From the NCBI RefSeq assembly GCF_000400465.1, contig NW_008806284.1, forward strand, positions 282,932-346,931: a stretch of DNA of 64,000 nucleotides, written 5' to 3'. Source of the stretch: Wallemia ichthyophaga EXF-994. Its lineage: Eukaryota > Basidiomycota > Wallemiomycetes > Wallemiales > Wallemiaceae. The notes beneath the pieces are model-generated. The model worked only from the letters and a program-made list of their open reading frames with translations. It was not told where the DNA came from and searched no databases. The translations under genes were made by a program, and so were the position numbers. Positions 11,201-23,891 of the stretch are shown here, one piece after another. How positions within the stretch are numbered: position 1 is the first letter of the stretch; each line of letters opens with the position of its first letter.

Positions 11201-14200
11201 GATAGTAGTGTATGCGCACATTCAGCTTCAACGATTCTTGATCTGATAAACTCAGGACACTTTCAACGGGGAAATCGTCGGGGTTGTCCGTGTTGATGAT
11301 TGCGAACTCACTCGGAGAAAATACTGAATTCTCGATGGTAATGCTAAGGAGAACGAGGTGAGACAATTCAATAAGATGAAGAGGGCTAACACCGCCCTGA
11401 AGCAAGAATGAAGATTGATCCTGTTTAGTATTCTTGTCGAAGATTCTATGGACTGATTAGAAAAAAACCTTAACGCAAGCAAACACCAAACCCACCTGAA
11501 TTTGATATCGTACGGCAACAGATTTTCAATCTCGATAGGAGAGCGTAATCTGAGTGTCAAGCGAGGGTAAATACGAGTAAGTTCATCAGCGGGGTCGAAA
11601 TCAGCACAAGCCTGAAATTTGAATGATGGTTCAGCATGATCACTAGCTTTACAGCTGATAGATCTTGAAGGATTTTTCATGACATCTTGCCAGTAAAAAG
11701 CTTCAGAACTCCACGCATAACCGAATCCAGGATCAGGTCTAATTTTGATGCGCTTTTCATACGCAGCTTCGATAGGCAAAGCGTAAGACTGACCTGGGGT
11801 GAGTTTCGAAACCCCACCCGCAGGTTTACCATTACCCCCAATAATAACAATCTCGATAGGGAGGTGAGAGCTATTCTCGACCTGGTATGTTGATCTGAAA
11901 GTAACAACTTTGAAAGTATCCTGCAATCTAATATCGACGACTACTCTGTGTAACACTTTGCTGATTTTAGACTTGAGAATGTATGTCTGCTCACCCTCCT
12001 TATCGACAGAAATACGTCCAACACTCTCCCACTTAGTGTTATCGAGCTGAATACCTACGCTGTTGTGAGCGGATGCACTGACATCCTCGCGAAGTGTGCG
12101 CAGATCTTCAAATCTCCACGGCGACTCGGATGTGTTGCTCAGCGACAAGGTATTGCTAGCATCGTGCGTTGGCCACACGTTCATATCGTATCCAGTGTGG
12201 TTGCGCAGAAGGAACGGCGCAGAGCTCCCGCGCGGCTTCTCGAGTAGCCTGGTAGCGTTATTTCCAATCAACGAGTAGAAAAGCAGGGCAGTCTGAATAA
12301 ACGACGACGTCAAGTTAATCTCGAGTCTCCTCCGTGAAGACATCACAATATTCATTCCAGTTGGCGGTTGAAGACGTTCTCCCTGTGTAAAGTATCGTTA
12401 GTGTTGCTCTCAAAAGTACACACACCCACCCTTAGAGTAAGTTCCCATGGATCCATTAGCGGTTCCCAGTGAGAGTTTGTCGGATTGAAGTAATTAATCG
12501 ACCACGAAACAGCCGTCTGGATCTTCATTTCGGAGGTCCAATCGAACAGATCGATATTAAATCTCTTAGTATGAAGGTGAATTAAGGGGAGCTCGTGGAG
12601 ATCCTCGATCAAAACAACCTGGAATCCCTCAAACACAGCACTGAGATTCTCCTTTGTGATCATAACCTTTGGTTTCATAGATGGAGCAGGGAGAGCGAGG
12701 TGGTTCTGCGAGGCCGGAGTGATCCCAAATGCTGATGCAGACTCTGCTCCCGAATACCTCTTTGCGCCTGGTGAAATTGCTGGCGCTTTGACTGAGCGAG
12801 CCGAAGTATTTTCACCGCCTCTCAACTCATCTGGAGACACCTGCGTCGGTCTTGATTTAGTCGACAGCTCAAGCGCCTTATTGAAGATATCTGTAATGAG
12901 TAAAATATCTCTATAAGACGCTCTGAAGATGATAGGATCAGCGCGTAGCTCGATGGATGTATTCTGACGCAGATCGACCTTGCGTGAGTCGTAGCTCAGT
13001 GTGAAATCAAAGTTATCGAGGAAGCGCAGCTTGTCCTTGGGTTTGTCCATTCGCGACAAGAACATGCCAAGTCTGTCTACCTTAAGTGCGATCACTCCGT
13101 GTTGTGACATGAGCACTTGTTTCACAGAAAGCTCAATAGCCTCCGTCGTAGGTTCACTCTCGTTAGCGAGTATAATGATGGATGTGTTGACGACATTCAA
13201 CCTATATGCGAATGAAGGTTCGCTGTTAATCTCGTCGGGCTGTTTTATAGGTGAGTCCTCAAGTTGATCCACATCAACATCCATAGGGTCCTCGTAACTC
13301 TCCTGCGTTTCTTGGGCACCCGAATCATTTGACTGAGCCGGTATAGCCGAGTAGAAGTAATCCGTCAAAGCAAATAGGGGATCGACTGAGAAGATAATTT
13401 TCGGTGAGTCGATAGTAAGTAGTGCGAGACTAGACTGGTCTGTGCCGCCAGCCTTAGAGTAATGGATCATAAACTGATGACCGTCATGAATAGCGGGGGG
13501 AATGAGTTGTCTGAACTTGGAGCCTGACTGCGCACGGGTGTCGTCCATCCTGAGGCTTTTGAGTGTCAGCTCGGACTCCATGGAGCCATCAGAAAGCGTC
13601 TTCAGTTTTAAGTTAGTGTCATTTAGCGAGAACCTCGCGATGCTGTTCTCCTCTAACTTTCTAGCGCTAGTAGCAAGAGGGGTGAAGAGCTCGAGGGAGA
13701 CGGTTCCGACGTCAAACGCCAGCTCAGTGCTCGTCCACTTATCCTGCTCTTTGTCTTGCTCGCTGAGAAGTATCTCAGGGTTGAGGTCGACAGATGTCTT
13801 CTTCGCTACCTTGCGCTCACCATTGCGCTCACGCTCCTCCTCCTGGCCGCGAACCTCACGCATCACTTTCTCCTCTTTCTCCTCGTGCACAACCTTCCTT
13901 GCATCGCGGGGAATACTGATTTGGTCAGCCTCCTCGCCCAGCTCCGCACCGTGCTGTTCGTCGAGTGTAAACGCCTTAGGGATGCTCTTGCTGAGGTCGT
14001 ACAAAGACACATACTGTGTCTGTGTGAGCGCCACCTTGACGTCAGTCATATGGCCGTGAATCTGTTAGAGAAAGAGAGTGAGCGAGTCGCACTACCGCAT
14101 CAGTAAACCACACCCACCTTCTGCATACCGTGACGTGTTTTGCCATCCTCGAGTACAATTTGGTCGAATATATCGAAATTGAAATCCAGATTGACATTAT

Positions 14201-17200
14201 CAAGGATGGGAAGGGTTTCAAAACCGTCCTTGTCTGCATCTTTATCTGTGTCTCTGATGGTGGAGGTGAGGTTAATACCATGAAGGCCAGTGTGCAAATG
14301 CTGGATATCGCCTGGGGATTTCCCAGTGAAGCTATTCTTCGCGACGAACTCACCCAGTCGCATAGTCAGCATAGACTGATTGGTGAGAGTGGGGAAGACA
14401 ATGATAGGTGCACGCACGCGCACATCGTACTGCATGCGGCCCCCATTCACATCGTTAGCCGCGTCCTGCGCTGCGCGTGTAGCTGCGTCGTAGAGCGCTT
14501 TTAAACGCGCAAACTTGATGAGGAACTTGTACAAATCGTTGACTGGTTCCTCATTGAAAGTGAACTTAAGCGAAGCTGTGCGCAGATATACGGAGGAGTT
14601 GTAACCGGGGTAGCTCTCCCTCTTCGGATCGAATGTCTGATAAGAAAAGTCGGCCAATTCCTCACCCTCGATGGAGAGGAGCTGGCGGAAGCCATCATCT
14701 ATCGCGCTGTTGTCATCGCTTATCTCCAGCCCACCTAACTTTGCGTTGACTTGCATGGTGGTGTTGTCGAGCAAGATTGATACATCACCAGCTGAGAGTA
14801 TCAGAGTCGCTAGCTGCGTCACTCCATCATCTAGCTTAAATACTATACTGTGCAGTTTGAAATCCACTTTAATCTTCCGGTTACCTCCCTCCTCATCTTC
14901 ACTCGACAACTGCGATCCTAACTGACTACTCACCATCTCTGGGCTTGAATGTGGATTGGCATTTGCAAGTGCATCATCAGTCTTGCCACTTCCACTGCCA
15001 CGTCCGCCAACGAATGTCTCCATGATAAACGCATACAGCTCGATAATCGGTTCAGGTCGTGCGAGAAGGTTGATAGTAGAAAGATCAGTGTCAACGATCT
15101 GGTCAATACCGTGATAAACAGTATGGAATTCCGGTGAATGCGGCTGCACTCTATCGTACCTAACTCTGACAAGTTCAGTGGGATGCTGTTTTTGCTGCGT
15201 GGAATTATCGTCTGACGTAATTAGCGGTGTACGTGTCCCGCAATTCGTGTCAACATTAACAATAGAGAGGGACTGCAGCAGAACGTCGACATGCATATCG
15301 AGTTGCCTATATACATACCCGAGGTAGAAACCCTTGAGGATACCCTCTGCGAGCAGTTTTTCTTTTTCCTTTCCATCCGAGTCGTACGTGCTCCTGAAAG
15401 CATTCGCTTGCAACTTGTCCACTCTGAAATCGAGTGTGAAGACTTGCTGGCGATAATTAACTTCATCTGATACACCCGACGCTACCGATTCAGGTGCCTC
15501 GAAGAACCTGTCTACTGTCTCCGCTTCTGACAAACTCCCTGTAACACTCTCCCCGTCATCGTCATGGACGTCCAGATCGTACGTAGGTAGGTCACCACCG
15601 CTTGTAAAAATTGAACCGCGGCGAGCATGTGTGTTTTCATTTTCAGTCTGTTTCTTTGTCGGCTTAGATGGAATGTGAGCGTGAGCGTTGGCATTATTGT
15701 TATTGTTATCGTCAAAGTGAGGAATAGCCACGTCAATAATAGCCATCATAGACTGGTACTTGCGCTCAGATATATTGATTGTAAGCTCGGGGAGGTGACC
15801 AGCGACTCTGAACCGTGTTAGGTTAACAGCAGAAGGCAGGATGGAGTTATGGACGGTGAGGTTGAGATTGATTTCCTCGACGATATTGTAATTCTCTCTC
15901 TGTCTGTTCTTCCCATCCATCCCACCTTTCTCCCTCCTCTCGAGCACGCCGAGAAGCGCATTAAGATCATTACCGATAAGCAACTGAGCGCGTTTCAACT
16001 GAAGTGAGAATTTATCATACATAAGCTCCTCGAGCTGCTTCCAGTCGCTCTCTTCATAATCTGATTTAGCGTGAGCTTTATGTCTAACATCCTTAATTGC
16101 CTTTTTATCAGCGAGGTCAGACTCCACGGCGATATGACCAGCATCGAGGACAAGATGCATAGTGTTATTGTCGGTGACGTCTTGTGGGAGGATGATGATG
16201 GGAGCATTCATATCGACACGCAGATCGATAGTGGAGTGCTGTGCGATGGCGTATTCGAAACCAGTTCGCGTTTGCTTCCTGAAAGAATCTAGCGACTCTG
16301 AAGCGACGTCAATGAGCGCGTTGATAGACTCCAGTTTGGATTCAGGTGGTTTGAAAAAATTTCGTATAGCCTCTACGTACCCCTTATGGTAGATAATTTC
16401 GAGATGTCTCATCTTTAATTGTAGTGCACTGTCTGCTCTGTTATCGAGCGGTTTAGATTCCCAAGCGAACGAGAAAAATTGCTGGGTTTTATCATCCTCC
16501 TCCAAAGCACTATCCCTCTTGACGCTGACGATGTTAGGGTAGATAGTTTTAGGATTAGTAGCATCCTTTACGCTAAGATCACCTAGACCGACAGCCACAC
16601 TTAGGTTATCAACCCGCTTGACGACATCCGCAGTGAGGGCGCTGAAAACAATGCTAACGAGATCGCCAGACGTGTTTGGGTATCTGAGAGCGAGCGAGCC
16701 GGTATTAAGAATAGCTTTTACGCGCAATTTCATTGCATCTTTGGGTAGATCAACTGCGGAGCTCACCGCCTGTTTTTCATCCCACTCGATAGCGTCGTAG
16801 AGTTCCTTTCTCTGCTGTTCATTGAGAGTGGCAGAGTTATCCTTGTCATCATTTGTAGACACTGCGTTCTGATCTTGACCAACAGCCCACGAAGCAGCGT
16901 TCCAAGCCCACCCCATCCAGCCCTGTTGCGTGGGCTGTGGGGTTTGGGGGTTGACGCTATCGGCGCCACGTTGGCGCAAAGACTCCTTGCGCAGCTCTGA
17001 CCTGGCTATAGAACGATAAAAACGTATATCTTCGTAGCGCAGTTTCTCTTCGAGCCGCCGCAGCTTCGTCTCCCTATCACTCTCCATACCCTTCTGCAGA
17101 CGTTCAGACTCCTTGCGCTCCTTCCATAGGGCAACATAGAGTTTTCTGTCGTCGCGGCGCTCAGCGAAATACGCCCAAGTCCACTTCTTATTGCGCTCGT

Positions 17201-18271
17201 GCACCTCATTGAGAATGGCCCTCGCAGCAAAAGAAAGCAGGGCACGAGGTTTGTTGGCATGCAACTCATCAGCATTCGGACGCAAGCGAATATATTGAGA
17301 TTGACGGATGTGGAAATGGAAGTTATCAACCATGAGGAGAGCATCACGGTACTGCTCCTCGTTGAGCATAAAACCAATCCTGTCAAAGAGAAGTTCAATG
17401 TCAAGTTTGGGAGTGTCGCTGGTGGCCTGGTGGTTCATACGCAGACGACCCTCACCAGAAACAGGTTTGAGAATGTATTGATGATTTGGAGTATTTTGTT
17501 TGTTGGCGATAAGGGAAGTGAATTTCTCGATGGCGATGTTTGTTGGGTGACCGAGGAGGGATTCAGCGTCAGTATCCCAGTAAGCAGAAAGGGATTCAAG
17601 CTTAGCAAGCTTATGAATGCCTTCTCTATTCTCTTCGATGAAGGTGGGTAGCCAGTTAGAATCTGTGGAAACAGCGCTAAAGCCGCTAAGGGTGAGACCA
17701 ACGGCGAATAACTGATTATGATGACTAATACTATCTTGATAGCGTATATGGATGTTTTCGATAACGAGTTGAAGATTGTTGAGGATCTTGGTGACTAGTG
17801 AATTGGCGAATGACTCGTTCTTCTTCTCGTCTTCTGGGGAGATACCAGGGGAGGCTTGTGAGTTTAACAACAACTCAGCACTATCAAGCCTTTCCTGCTT
17901 AACTTGTTGAGAGCGTTTATCATCTTCTTCGGCGTCAAACTGAGTGAAATTTAGCGGGGATTTTGAAAAAGGGGTTAAGATACCTGACTAGCGCCCGCAG
18001 GTAGAGCAATGAGGTAGACATTATCAATGTTAATCTTGCATGGTTTCCCTTTAAGGTTACTCCACGGGATACTGAGTGTTAGTTCACCGAGGTAACCCTC
18101 CTTGACGTCAACAGGCAACCTAAACTTATCCAAAGCGCTTTTCCTCAATTTAAGATTCTTTAGCTTGACATCTCCACTCCAAATGCCAACGTTAAGTTGG
18201 CTTGTGTCGAGATTATCGATGTACGCTGAGAGGAATCTATTGAGTAAGCCAGCGACGACACCTTCAAGCAT
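8271..18271 (-). CDS. VPS13: Vps13, chorein-type bulk lipid-transfer protein
   Basis: A giant gene in six exons: 18271-17984, 17939-14118, 14061-12430, 12382-11496, 11445-9047 and 9001-8271. The five introns are 44-56 bp and all phases agree, giving about 3,252 residues (yeast Vps13 is ~3,144). The N-terminus [20 protein letters not shown] followed by [14 protein letters not shown] is the chorein domain. Exon 2 contains NIHIRYQD and [10 protein letters not shown]. Exons 4-5 cover the Vps13 adaptor-binding region ([32 protein letters not shown]). Exons 5-6 contain the ATG2-C-like segment ([15 protein letters not shown], then [11 protein letters not shown]) and a C-terminal PH-like end. Vps13 bridges organelle membranes at contact sites and carries phospholipids along a hydrophobic groove. 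Each exon junction restores conserved sequence. It lies between the SurE gene (convergent) and the elongase (same strand). Confidence 0.95.
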
Positions 18272-18489
18272 CTTTGGTATATTTAATTAGCTTATTTAAT
18301 TAGATGATGGTTGTTGAGGGATAACAATAAATGACATCACATGCGCAGATCATTAAATGAAAATTGTTTTTTGATTAGTTTATAATGACCTTATAAAAGA
18401 ATAAATCAATTAAAATGTGTCTAGTTGAATAATTATTAATTTGGGTTGGTTGCTAAAATTTTCATCCGACATCCACAATTGTTTATTTC

Positions 18490-19386
18490 CTACTTTGACA
18501 CTGGAACTGGTGCAGTGCCAGCTTCAGTAACAGCCTTCTTAACACTCGTCCTTCTACCGACAGATTTGTAAGTTTTGACGTAAAATGCGATAAAGAGGAA
18601 GAGGTAGCTGGTGAGTAAACCACAACCACAGAAAGCAGCGAAACGACTACCAGTACAATCACCAACGTGTGGCCAACCCCATCTATAACCGTAATGTTGA
18701 TAAGTTGCAAAGTAAACGATGAAGATATCGATAATGAATTGAGTGATTTGCATTGTAGTGAGGTACTTTTTCCACCAAATTCTGGCACCACCAGCTGTAG
18801 CGTAGTAGTAGTAGTACATGAGTACGTGAACTGCCAAATTGAGTGAAATAACCACCCAACTAACAGCTGTTCTACCTTCAAGTTGGGTGTAACACAGAGC
18901 AGCTGTAGCAGCGTGATGGAATACGTGAAGGAATGCCAATGGCTTCTTCTTTAACACTAAGAATACCGTGTCTATTAATTCAATATACTTGAAGTAGTAG
19001 TTGATTATGTAGTAAAACTCTAACTTATCTGTCCACGCTTCTTCACTACAGATACTGTAATAGAAGCCATGTTTGTAGATCATCGGCACCACTTCCTCAG
19101 CCATTAAAGCCAGTAATACCCCACTACCCACGTATAACACCGTGTTATGCAATTGAAACGCTATTTTCAACTTGAATGGCTCACGTCCACGCATCAGTTC
19201 GCGTCCACCAAATATTATCGCTAAATACGCTACTATCGCTGATGCTACCCCTTCTAATGTACTCAACGGCGTTATACCAGGCACCCACTGCTGCAAATAC
19301 GTTGGTAAATGATACTGCTGGGGTATATACGCGTGTGCCATTGATGAGAGCGTGTCGTAGATATTTATTTTATTTATCTTATCCAT
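18490..19386 (-). CDS. Very-long-chain fatty acid elongase (ELO family)
   Basis: An integral ER enzyme that performs the condensing step of fatty-acid elongation for sphingolipids. The catalytic histidine box is present (LHVFHHAATAAL, HxxHH), preceded by the ELO signature KYIELIDTVFLVLKKK and followed by MYYYYYATAGG. About seven hydrophobic segments are visible, and the tail is basic. The frame opens further upstream at 19515, but that ATG has a poor context and would sit 11 bp from the Eaf1 stop. I chose the ATG at 19386 (purine at -3, G at +4), giving 298 residues; the ATG at 19341 is another option. Elo2 versus Elo3 type, and therefore preferred chain length, cannot be decided here. No intron is needed. 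Confidence 0.9.
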   Translation of the reverse strand: MDKINKINIYDTLSSMAHAYIPQQYHLPTYLQQWVPGITPLSTLEGVASAIVAYLAIIFGGRELMRGREPFKLKIAFQLHNTVLYVGSGVLLALMAEEVVPMIYKHGFYYSICSEEAWTDKLEFYYIINYYFKYIELIDTVFLVLKKKPLAFLHVFHHAATAALCYTQLEGRTAVSWVVISLNLAVHVLMYYYYYATAGGARIWWKKYLTTMQITQFIIDIFIVYFATYQHYGYRWGWPHVGDCTGSRFAAFCGCGLLTSYLFLFIAFYVKTYKSVGRRTSVKKAVTEAGTAPVPVSK

Positions 19387-19526
19387 TTCTCTCCGTTTCT
19401 TTTTCGCGTCTTGAAATACCTCGCTTCGAATTAGAAAATAACACGGACGCTTCCTCATACCAAAATTAGGGTTACTGAAATTTTTCATTTTTATTATTAC
19501 ATCGGTGTCTATCATCTAAAACGCCT

Positions 19527-22203
19527 TTATTGCCCTCCTCCTCCATTACCCATAGCCCTTACCTGCTGCTGCAGCTGTGGTGGCAGATTGGCGTTGTTAG
19601 CCCCCATAAGTGCTGCTTGCTGGAGTTGTGGGGAGTTGAATGGCTGTGTTGATTGTGCTGTTTGTGGTACTTGATGCACTTGACCTGCTTGACCTGCTTG
19701 ACCTGCTTGCCCTGCTTGCCCACCTTCTCCTACTCCCCCTCCTCTGGCTACAGCCGCAGCAGCAATTGCGACTGGGTGATTCGGCGGCAACATCCTCGGA
19801 TTTCCCCCTTTCATTAAAAATGCCTGCGCCTGTCTATACGCCGCTGCTTGCTGTCTACGCACCAACTCCGCCTGTACCTGTCTATCCCGCTCCAACTTGA
19901 GCGTAGACATCACCACTGGATCTAGCTGTAAACGAGTAACATCCGTTGCATGTGTCTCATGCGCGAACAAACTAACACGCTTCGCTTGACCTTCTCGCTT
20001 GCTCATTTCCTTCTCACGCTTCTTGACCGATTTGCCTATTAGCGTTACTAGATGGCTACGTCGTTGGGCGCGTCGCGATTGGTCGCTAGGCAACTGCTTT
20101 TTCTTGGTGTCTTTTGTCTTTTTTGTCGTTTCTTTGACGTCTTTATCTTTGTCTTTCTCTCTCTCCTTCTCTCTCTCTCGCTCTTTCTCTTTTTCCCTTT
20201 CCCTCTCCTTATCCCTCTCTTTCTCCCTCCCCTCGCCGCTTTTCCACCTCTCGAAGCAATCCACTGGCTCGCGTCGATCAGCCGGTCTATGAGAAAAAGC
20301 CTGATGAGAGCCATTAAAGATATCAGCAACGAGTAACCAATTCCCTGTGTACTGTTGAGTGAGGGTGTGTAGTAGATTGTCTTCTTCCTCGCTCCACTGT
20401 AGACCAATCGCGGGGGATCCCTCTGGTCTATTTTCCCAGCAAGTATTTGCACTCCCGCTCTTGGTCTTTTTCCCGTGAAAAAGGTCACTAGCGCCTGTAC
20501 CTGCACTTGCACCTACATTTCCCCCCTCCATGACACCATCGAGGGTATGTGTGTAGTTATCAAATGTATCCACATCCCATGCCGACCGCGCACGATGTTT
20601 TCCAGGCTCGAGGGAAGACACGAGCATAGTTTTGTACTGCATCAGTCGACTAACATGTGCGACTCGGCCTGCTTGTGCACTGCTTGTGTCTACCCGACCA
20701 TTTTCATTTCCATTTCCACCTAAGGCTGTTGCTGTCGCTGCTCCCACTCCTCGCTCCACCTTGGCAGTGTGTACGGGCGCGCGCATACTCTGTGGCGCGG
20801 TTGCGCTGGCAGTGACAGTATAGGGTGGGAGGTCGGGGAATAACTCACTCAAGTCACTAACCTCCCCACCACTCATTTCGCTCATGTCCGCCATCACCCT
20901 CATTTCTCCCTCCAACAACGGTTTGCGGGCTTCTATTATATCTTTGTGTGGTGTGGTGGTGTGAGTGTTGGTGGTGGTGCTGGTGTGTGTCGATTGCGAT
21001 TGTCCCGAGTACATTGAATGCCCAGATTGCGCCGAGCTCCCTGTATCTCCTCCCTCTTCCTCCTCCCTGATATCTTGCTCGAGCGTAGGCGGTCTAGTGA
21101 GCTCGTCTATATCCATAGGCAAGTCGGTGTGAGTGTGTGAGTTTTTGAGTGCGGTAGCATCCTGCTCTTGCTCTTGCACCTGTTCCTCCTCCTGCTGGCG
21201 TAATATTCTCCCAGCCATATTGTCATCGACCATTCCCCTACCTGTTTCATTCTCCTCGTCTTTCTCACCTGTCACACCCCCCACATGCTCATTGATGGCG
21301 TCATTCACCTCCATTTCTGAGTCGATGGGAAGCATTTTTGTTTGCTGCTCTTGTTCCTCTCGCTCATGCTCATCTTGCTCGCGTCTTTTAAGCAGACTCT
21401 TCTGGGGAATTGAAGCATTAACACAGAGAGCCTTCTTGCCATCATGCCCAGCGCTATGCCATTCAGCGACTTTGCTAGCGAGCAAGAAGGCGACTGAGAG
21501 TTTCCACCTGCGTTCCGCTTTGAAATCTGCCTGCAACCAACCCACCTGATCGAGGAGGTGATCCCAATGGGCGAGTGGAACAGCTACACCTCTATGTTTC
21601 TTTGGCTGTTTGAACGACCAGCCACCGCCAGCAACGCCAACACCACCATCCTCCTCCTCGTCCTGTTTTGCTGTATCCGCATCCGCATCGCGCGCTCGCA
21701 ACGCCTGCAGATTGCCAATCCGCCGCACCACCTTGGCATACTTGACATCGTTGAATGCCACCCGCCAGTCAGTGAGGAAGAGCGCTTTGCTGGTGGTGGT
21801 GCCTCTGCCGATGACGGCGGCGGGGATGGGCTGGTATTCGTGGAGGGCATCTATGCGGTGGAAAGCGTTGCTCAGCGTGTTCTTCTTCTTGTGCTTGGGT
21901 TGGGTGACAGGAAAGGGGATCAGGCTGTGCGAGTAGCTCGGACTAGGCTGGCTGTCTGCTTGGTCTGTAGGAGAGTGGAGGTGGACAGGGGAAGGATCGA
22001 GGTGGCTAGTAAATTATAAGCCTGGCTCTTTGAATTGCTCGCGACGATTATATAACCCACCTCCTATCTAATTTCCAAGCCTCGAGGAAATCCATCGGGG
22101 GGGTATCACACTCGACCAGCCCAAAAGGCTTAAAATAAGGCGTGGAATATAGATTATATAGGTAATTTATAAGCTCGAGCCTTTTATTGAGTATTTCTGT
22201 CAT
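19527..22203 (-). CDS. EAF1: NuA4 acetyltransferase scaffold Eaf1/Vid21 (HSA and SANT domains)
   Basis: An 873-residue nuclear protein in two exons: 22203-22061, intron 22060-22006 (55 bp, GTGGGT...CTAG) and 22005-19527. The first exon encodes MTEILNKRLELINYLYNLY and joins in phase to a Pro/Ser segment. An HSA domain (PLAHWDHLLDQVGWLQADFK, then AERRWKLSVAF) is followed by a long acidic/Gln spacer. A SANT/Myb domain begins WSEEEDNLLHTLTQQYTGNW. After it comes an extended Lys/Arg/Glu/Asp repeat with alternating charge, and the C-terminus is rich in Gln/Ala/Gly with a GQA tandem repeat. HSA plus SANT in this order marks Eaf1/Vid21, the platform of the NuA4 H4/H2A acetyltransferase. Its stop lies very close to the elongase gene. 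Confidence 0.87.
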
Positions 22204-22356
22204 ATAAATATAATAGTGATGGCTGTACCCGCTATACAAGCAATTCCTTGGATTTCGTCTGGTTATTGAGCTTGGTGGATGAATCGGTAAACATTTTCTG
22301 AAATTGCTTGTTAGACTCGTTGGACTAGTGATTTGTTAGGATAGCCTTGTAAATTG

Positions 22357-22950
22357 CTAGTCACCCACATCAAACTCCCGCCATCCATAACCCAGGTACG
22401 CCTCATCCTCGTCCTTACGCAGAATATCCTGTACACTCGACAGCGCCGGCTTGTCCCCACTGGCCTGTGCCTGTATACCAATCAGCTTGGACGTAACACT
22501 CCCCGTAGTTGCCTTCTTATCCTCCTCCTCCTCCATATCCTCGACATCCTCCGTCTTCTTGGTCTTTAGCTGGTTGAGATTGACGCGCAACTGATAAATA
22601 TCCTCCAGCTTATTCAAATGCAACTCCCCTTCCTGGATTATCCCCACAAAGTAATTAGTATTCACCCCCATCAGCGTCGACGAGTACTCGAGCTTATCAA
22701 TATCATTAGCCTTGTTATACACAATACCCCTCTTATCCAGCTCCGTATACAACTTGATCTTCTTATTCTCCTTCTTGATCTCTGCCTTGATTGGCCCACT
22801 CAAGTTACTCGTACTCGTCGGAAACTGCAACAAACTCAAACCTTTCATCTTCTTGTTCATCTTTATCGGTATACGCTTCACTAGTGGTGCTGTATGCGGT
22901 GGCAGCAAGTACTCTGGCAGGACTTGCACGCTCTCCTTATCGTCTTCCAT
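22357..22950 (-). CDS. RPC37: RNA polymerase III subunit Rpc37/RPC5 (Sin-like)
   Basis: A 197-residue acidic protein in one exon with a clear ATG at 22950. The N-terminal VLPEYLLPPHTAPLVKRIPI and the segment LSLLQFPTSTSNLSGPIKAEI match the Rpc37/RPC5 dimerisation half that pairs with Rpc53 in the TFIIF-like subcomplex of Pol III. Further on, LYTELDKRGIVYNKAND and FVGIIQEGELHLNKLEDIYQL continue the family pattern. A run of Glu/Asp/Lys (about 140-155) and a short C-terminal tail ending near GYGWREFDV complete it. It is shorter than yeast Rpc37 (282 residues) but similar to other fungal forms. It is co-oriented with EAF1 and with the small gene upstream. Confidence 0.8.
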   Translation of the reverse strand: MEDDKESVQVLPEYLLPPHTAPLVKRIPIKMNKKMKGLSLLQFPTSTSNLSGPIKAEIKKENKKIKLYTELDKRGIVYNKANDIDKLEYSSTLMGVNTNYFVGIIQEGELHLNKLEDIYQLRVNLNQLKTKKTEDVEDMEEEEDKKATTGSVTSKLIGIQAQASGDKPALSSVQDILRKDEDEAYLGYGWREFDVGD

Positions 22951-23080
22951 GATGGTAGTGGTGGTTTGAGGCGAATATCCGCGTAATATACATCACAGGT
23001 ACTCTACACCACTCTATCCAACCACACAAACATCCTCAATCACTCTCGCTCTCCCTTCCCCGCTGAAAATATTCACCCTT

Positions 23081-23482
23081 TCAGACACTCCTCTCTGGTC
23101 TCTGTAGCGACTTCAACTTGGGTCTGCCGATATTACCATTGGAAGTAATCCCACTGCGATTCCTACTTGTCTCGCCAACATTCCCTATCCTACGTCTGTT
23201 CATCTCCTCACTCATCTCCTTCCCCAGCTGCATTCCCCTGCTATAAACTATTTCTGCCGCTGCTTTAAACACATCATTACCCTGCTGTCCCCGCTGAAAA
23301 TCTTCTTCGGCAATGTTCTCTTCCGAAGGAAAGACGCCACCGATACCCCAAACCGGCCTCTCTTTCAACTTCCTCACGCGATTATTCTTTGCATCGATAG
23401 CGTCTCGTTTCTGATCATCTGGCTGTCTACTGTGAGCGCTAGTTGACAGTGACACACCCACACTCACACTCATCCTTGCCAT
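23081..23482 (-). CDS. Small protein with WGIGGVFP module, function unknown
   Basis: A 133-residue, single-exon, basic and probably disordered protein. I do not recognise a named family. The core KERPVWGIGGVFPSEEN followed by FKAAAEIVYSRGMQLG is strikingly like the N-terminal extension of the aquaglyceroporin at 37.9-40.1 kb (SKRPLWGIGGVFPAEDSEK, then LNAAAEAVFSRGRELG). The two lie about 16 kb apart. The frame ends GRPKLKSLQRPERSV. A decayed tandem copy lies just upstream at 23892-24366. The shared module suggests either a separable regulatory partner of the channel or a domain captured by it; this is inference. There is no signal peptide or membrane segment. Confidence 0.65.
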   Translation of the reverse strand: MARMSVSVGVSLSTSAHSRQPDDQKRDAIDAKNNRVRKLKERPVWGIGGVFPSEENIAEEDFQRGQQGNDVFKAAAEIVYSRGMQLGKEMSEEMNRRRIGNVGETSRNRSGITSNGNIGRPKLKSLQRPERSV

Positions 23483-23891
23483 TTATTTCTTTTTCCTAAT
23501 CGAAGCTTCACAAGATGTTGGAAGGTGCCGCCTTGATTTATTTTTGATTCCCGCTGACATCATCCTTTGTAATCTCACTCAAAGTCGGCTCTAAATCGAG
23601 GTTTCACGGCAAATATGGTGCATCTCTGGTTTGACTTGAAATATAAATTAATTCAAATGCTAGCTGGTAAAGTATCAGAGCCTTGATTGTGTGATATAGT
23701 GACTCTTTTAACGCCTGGGCACCACTTTTGTCACCGTGCTTCTGCACTTGATCCCCTTGAATCGCAATTAAGCAATGAATCAATAACTATTCATCCAAAC
23801 TCACCTCTACACAAATTTACATTCTTGCGCATTCTCACATTCTCCCACTTTCGCACTCATTTCATTGAAAATATTCACCCACTCACGAACC

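Noticed and set aside
8271-18271. Many plus-strand frames inside VPS13 and other large genes
   Set aside because: They are shadows of the real coding strand, lacking codon structure, splice logic and recognisable domains.
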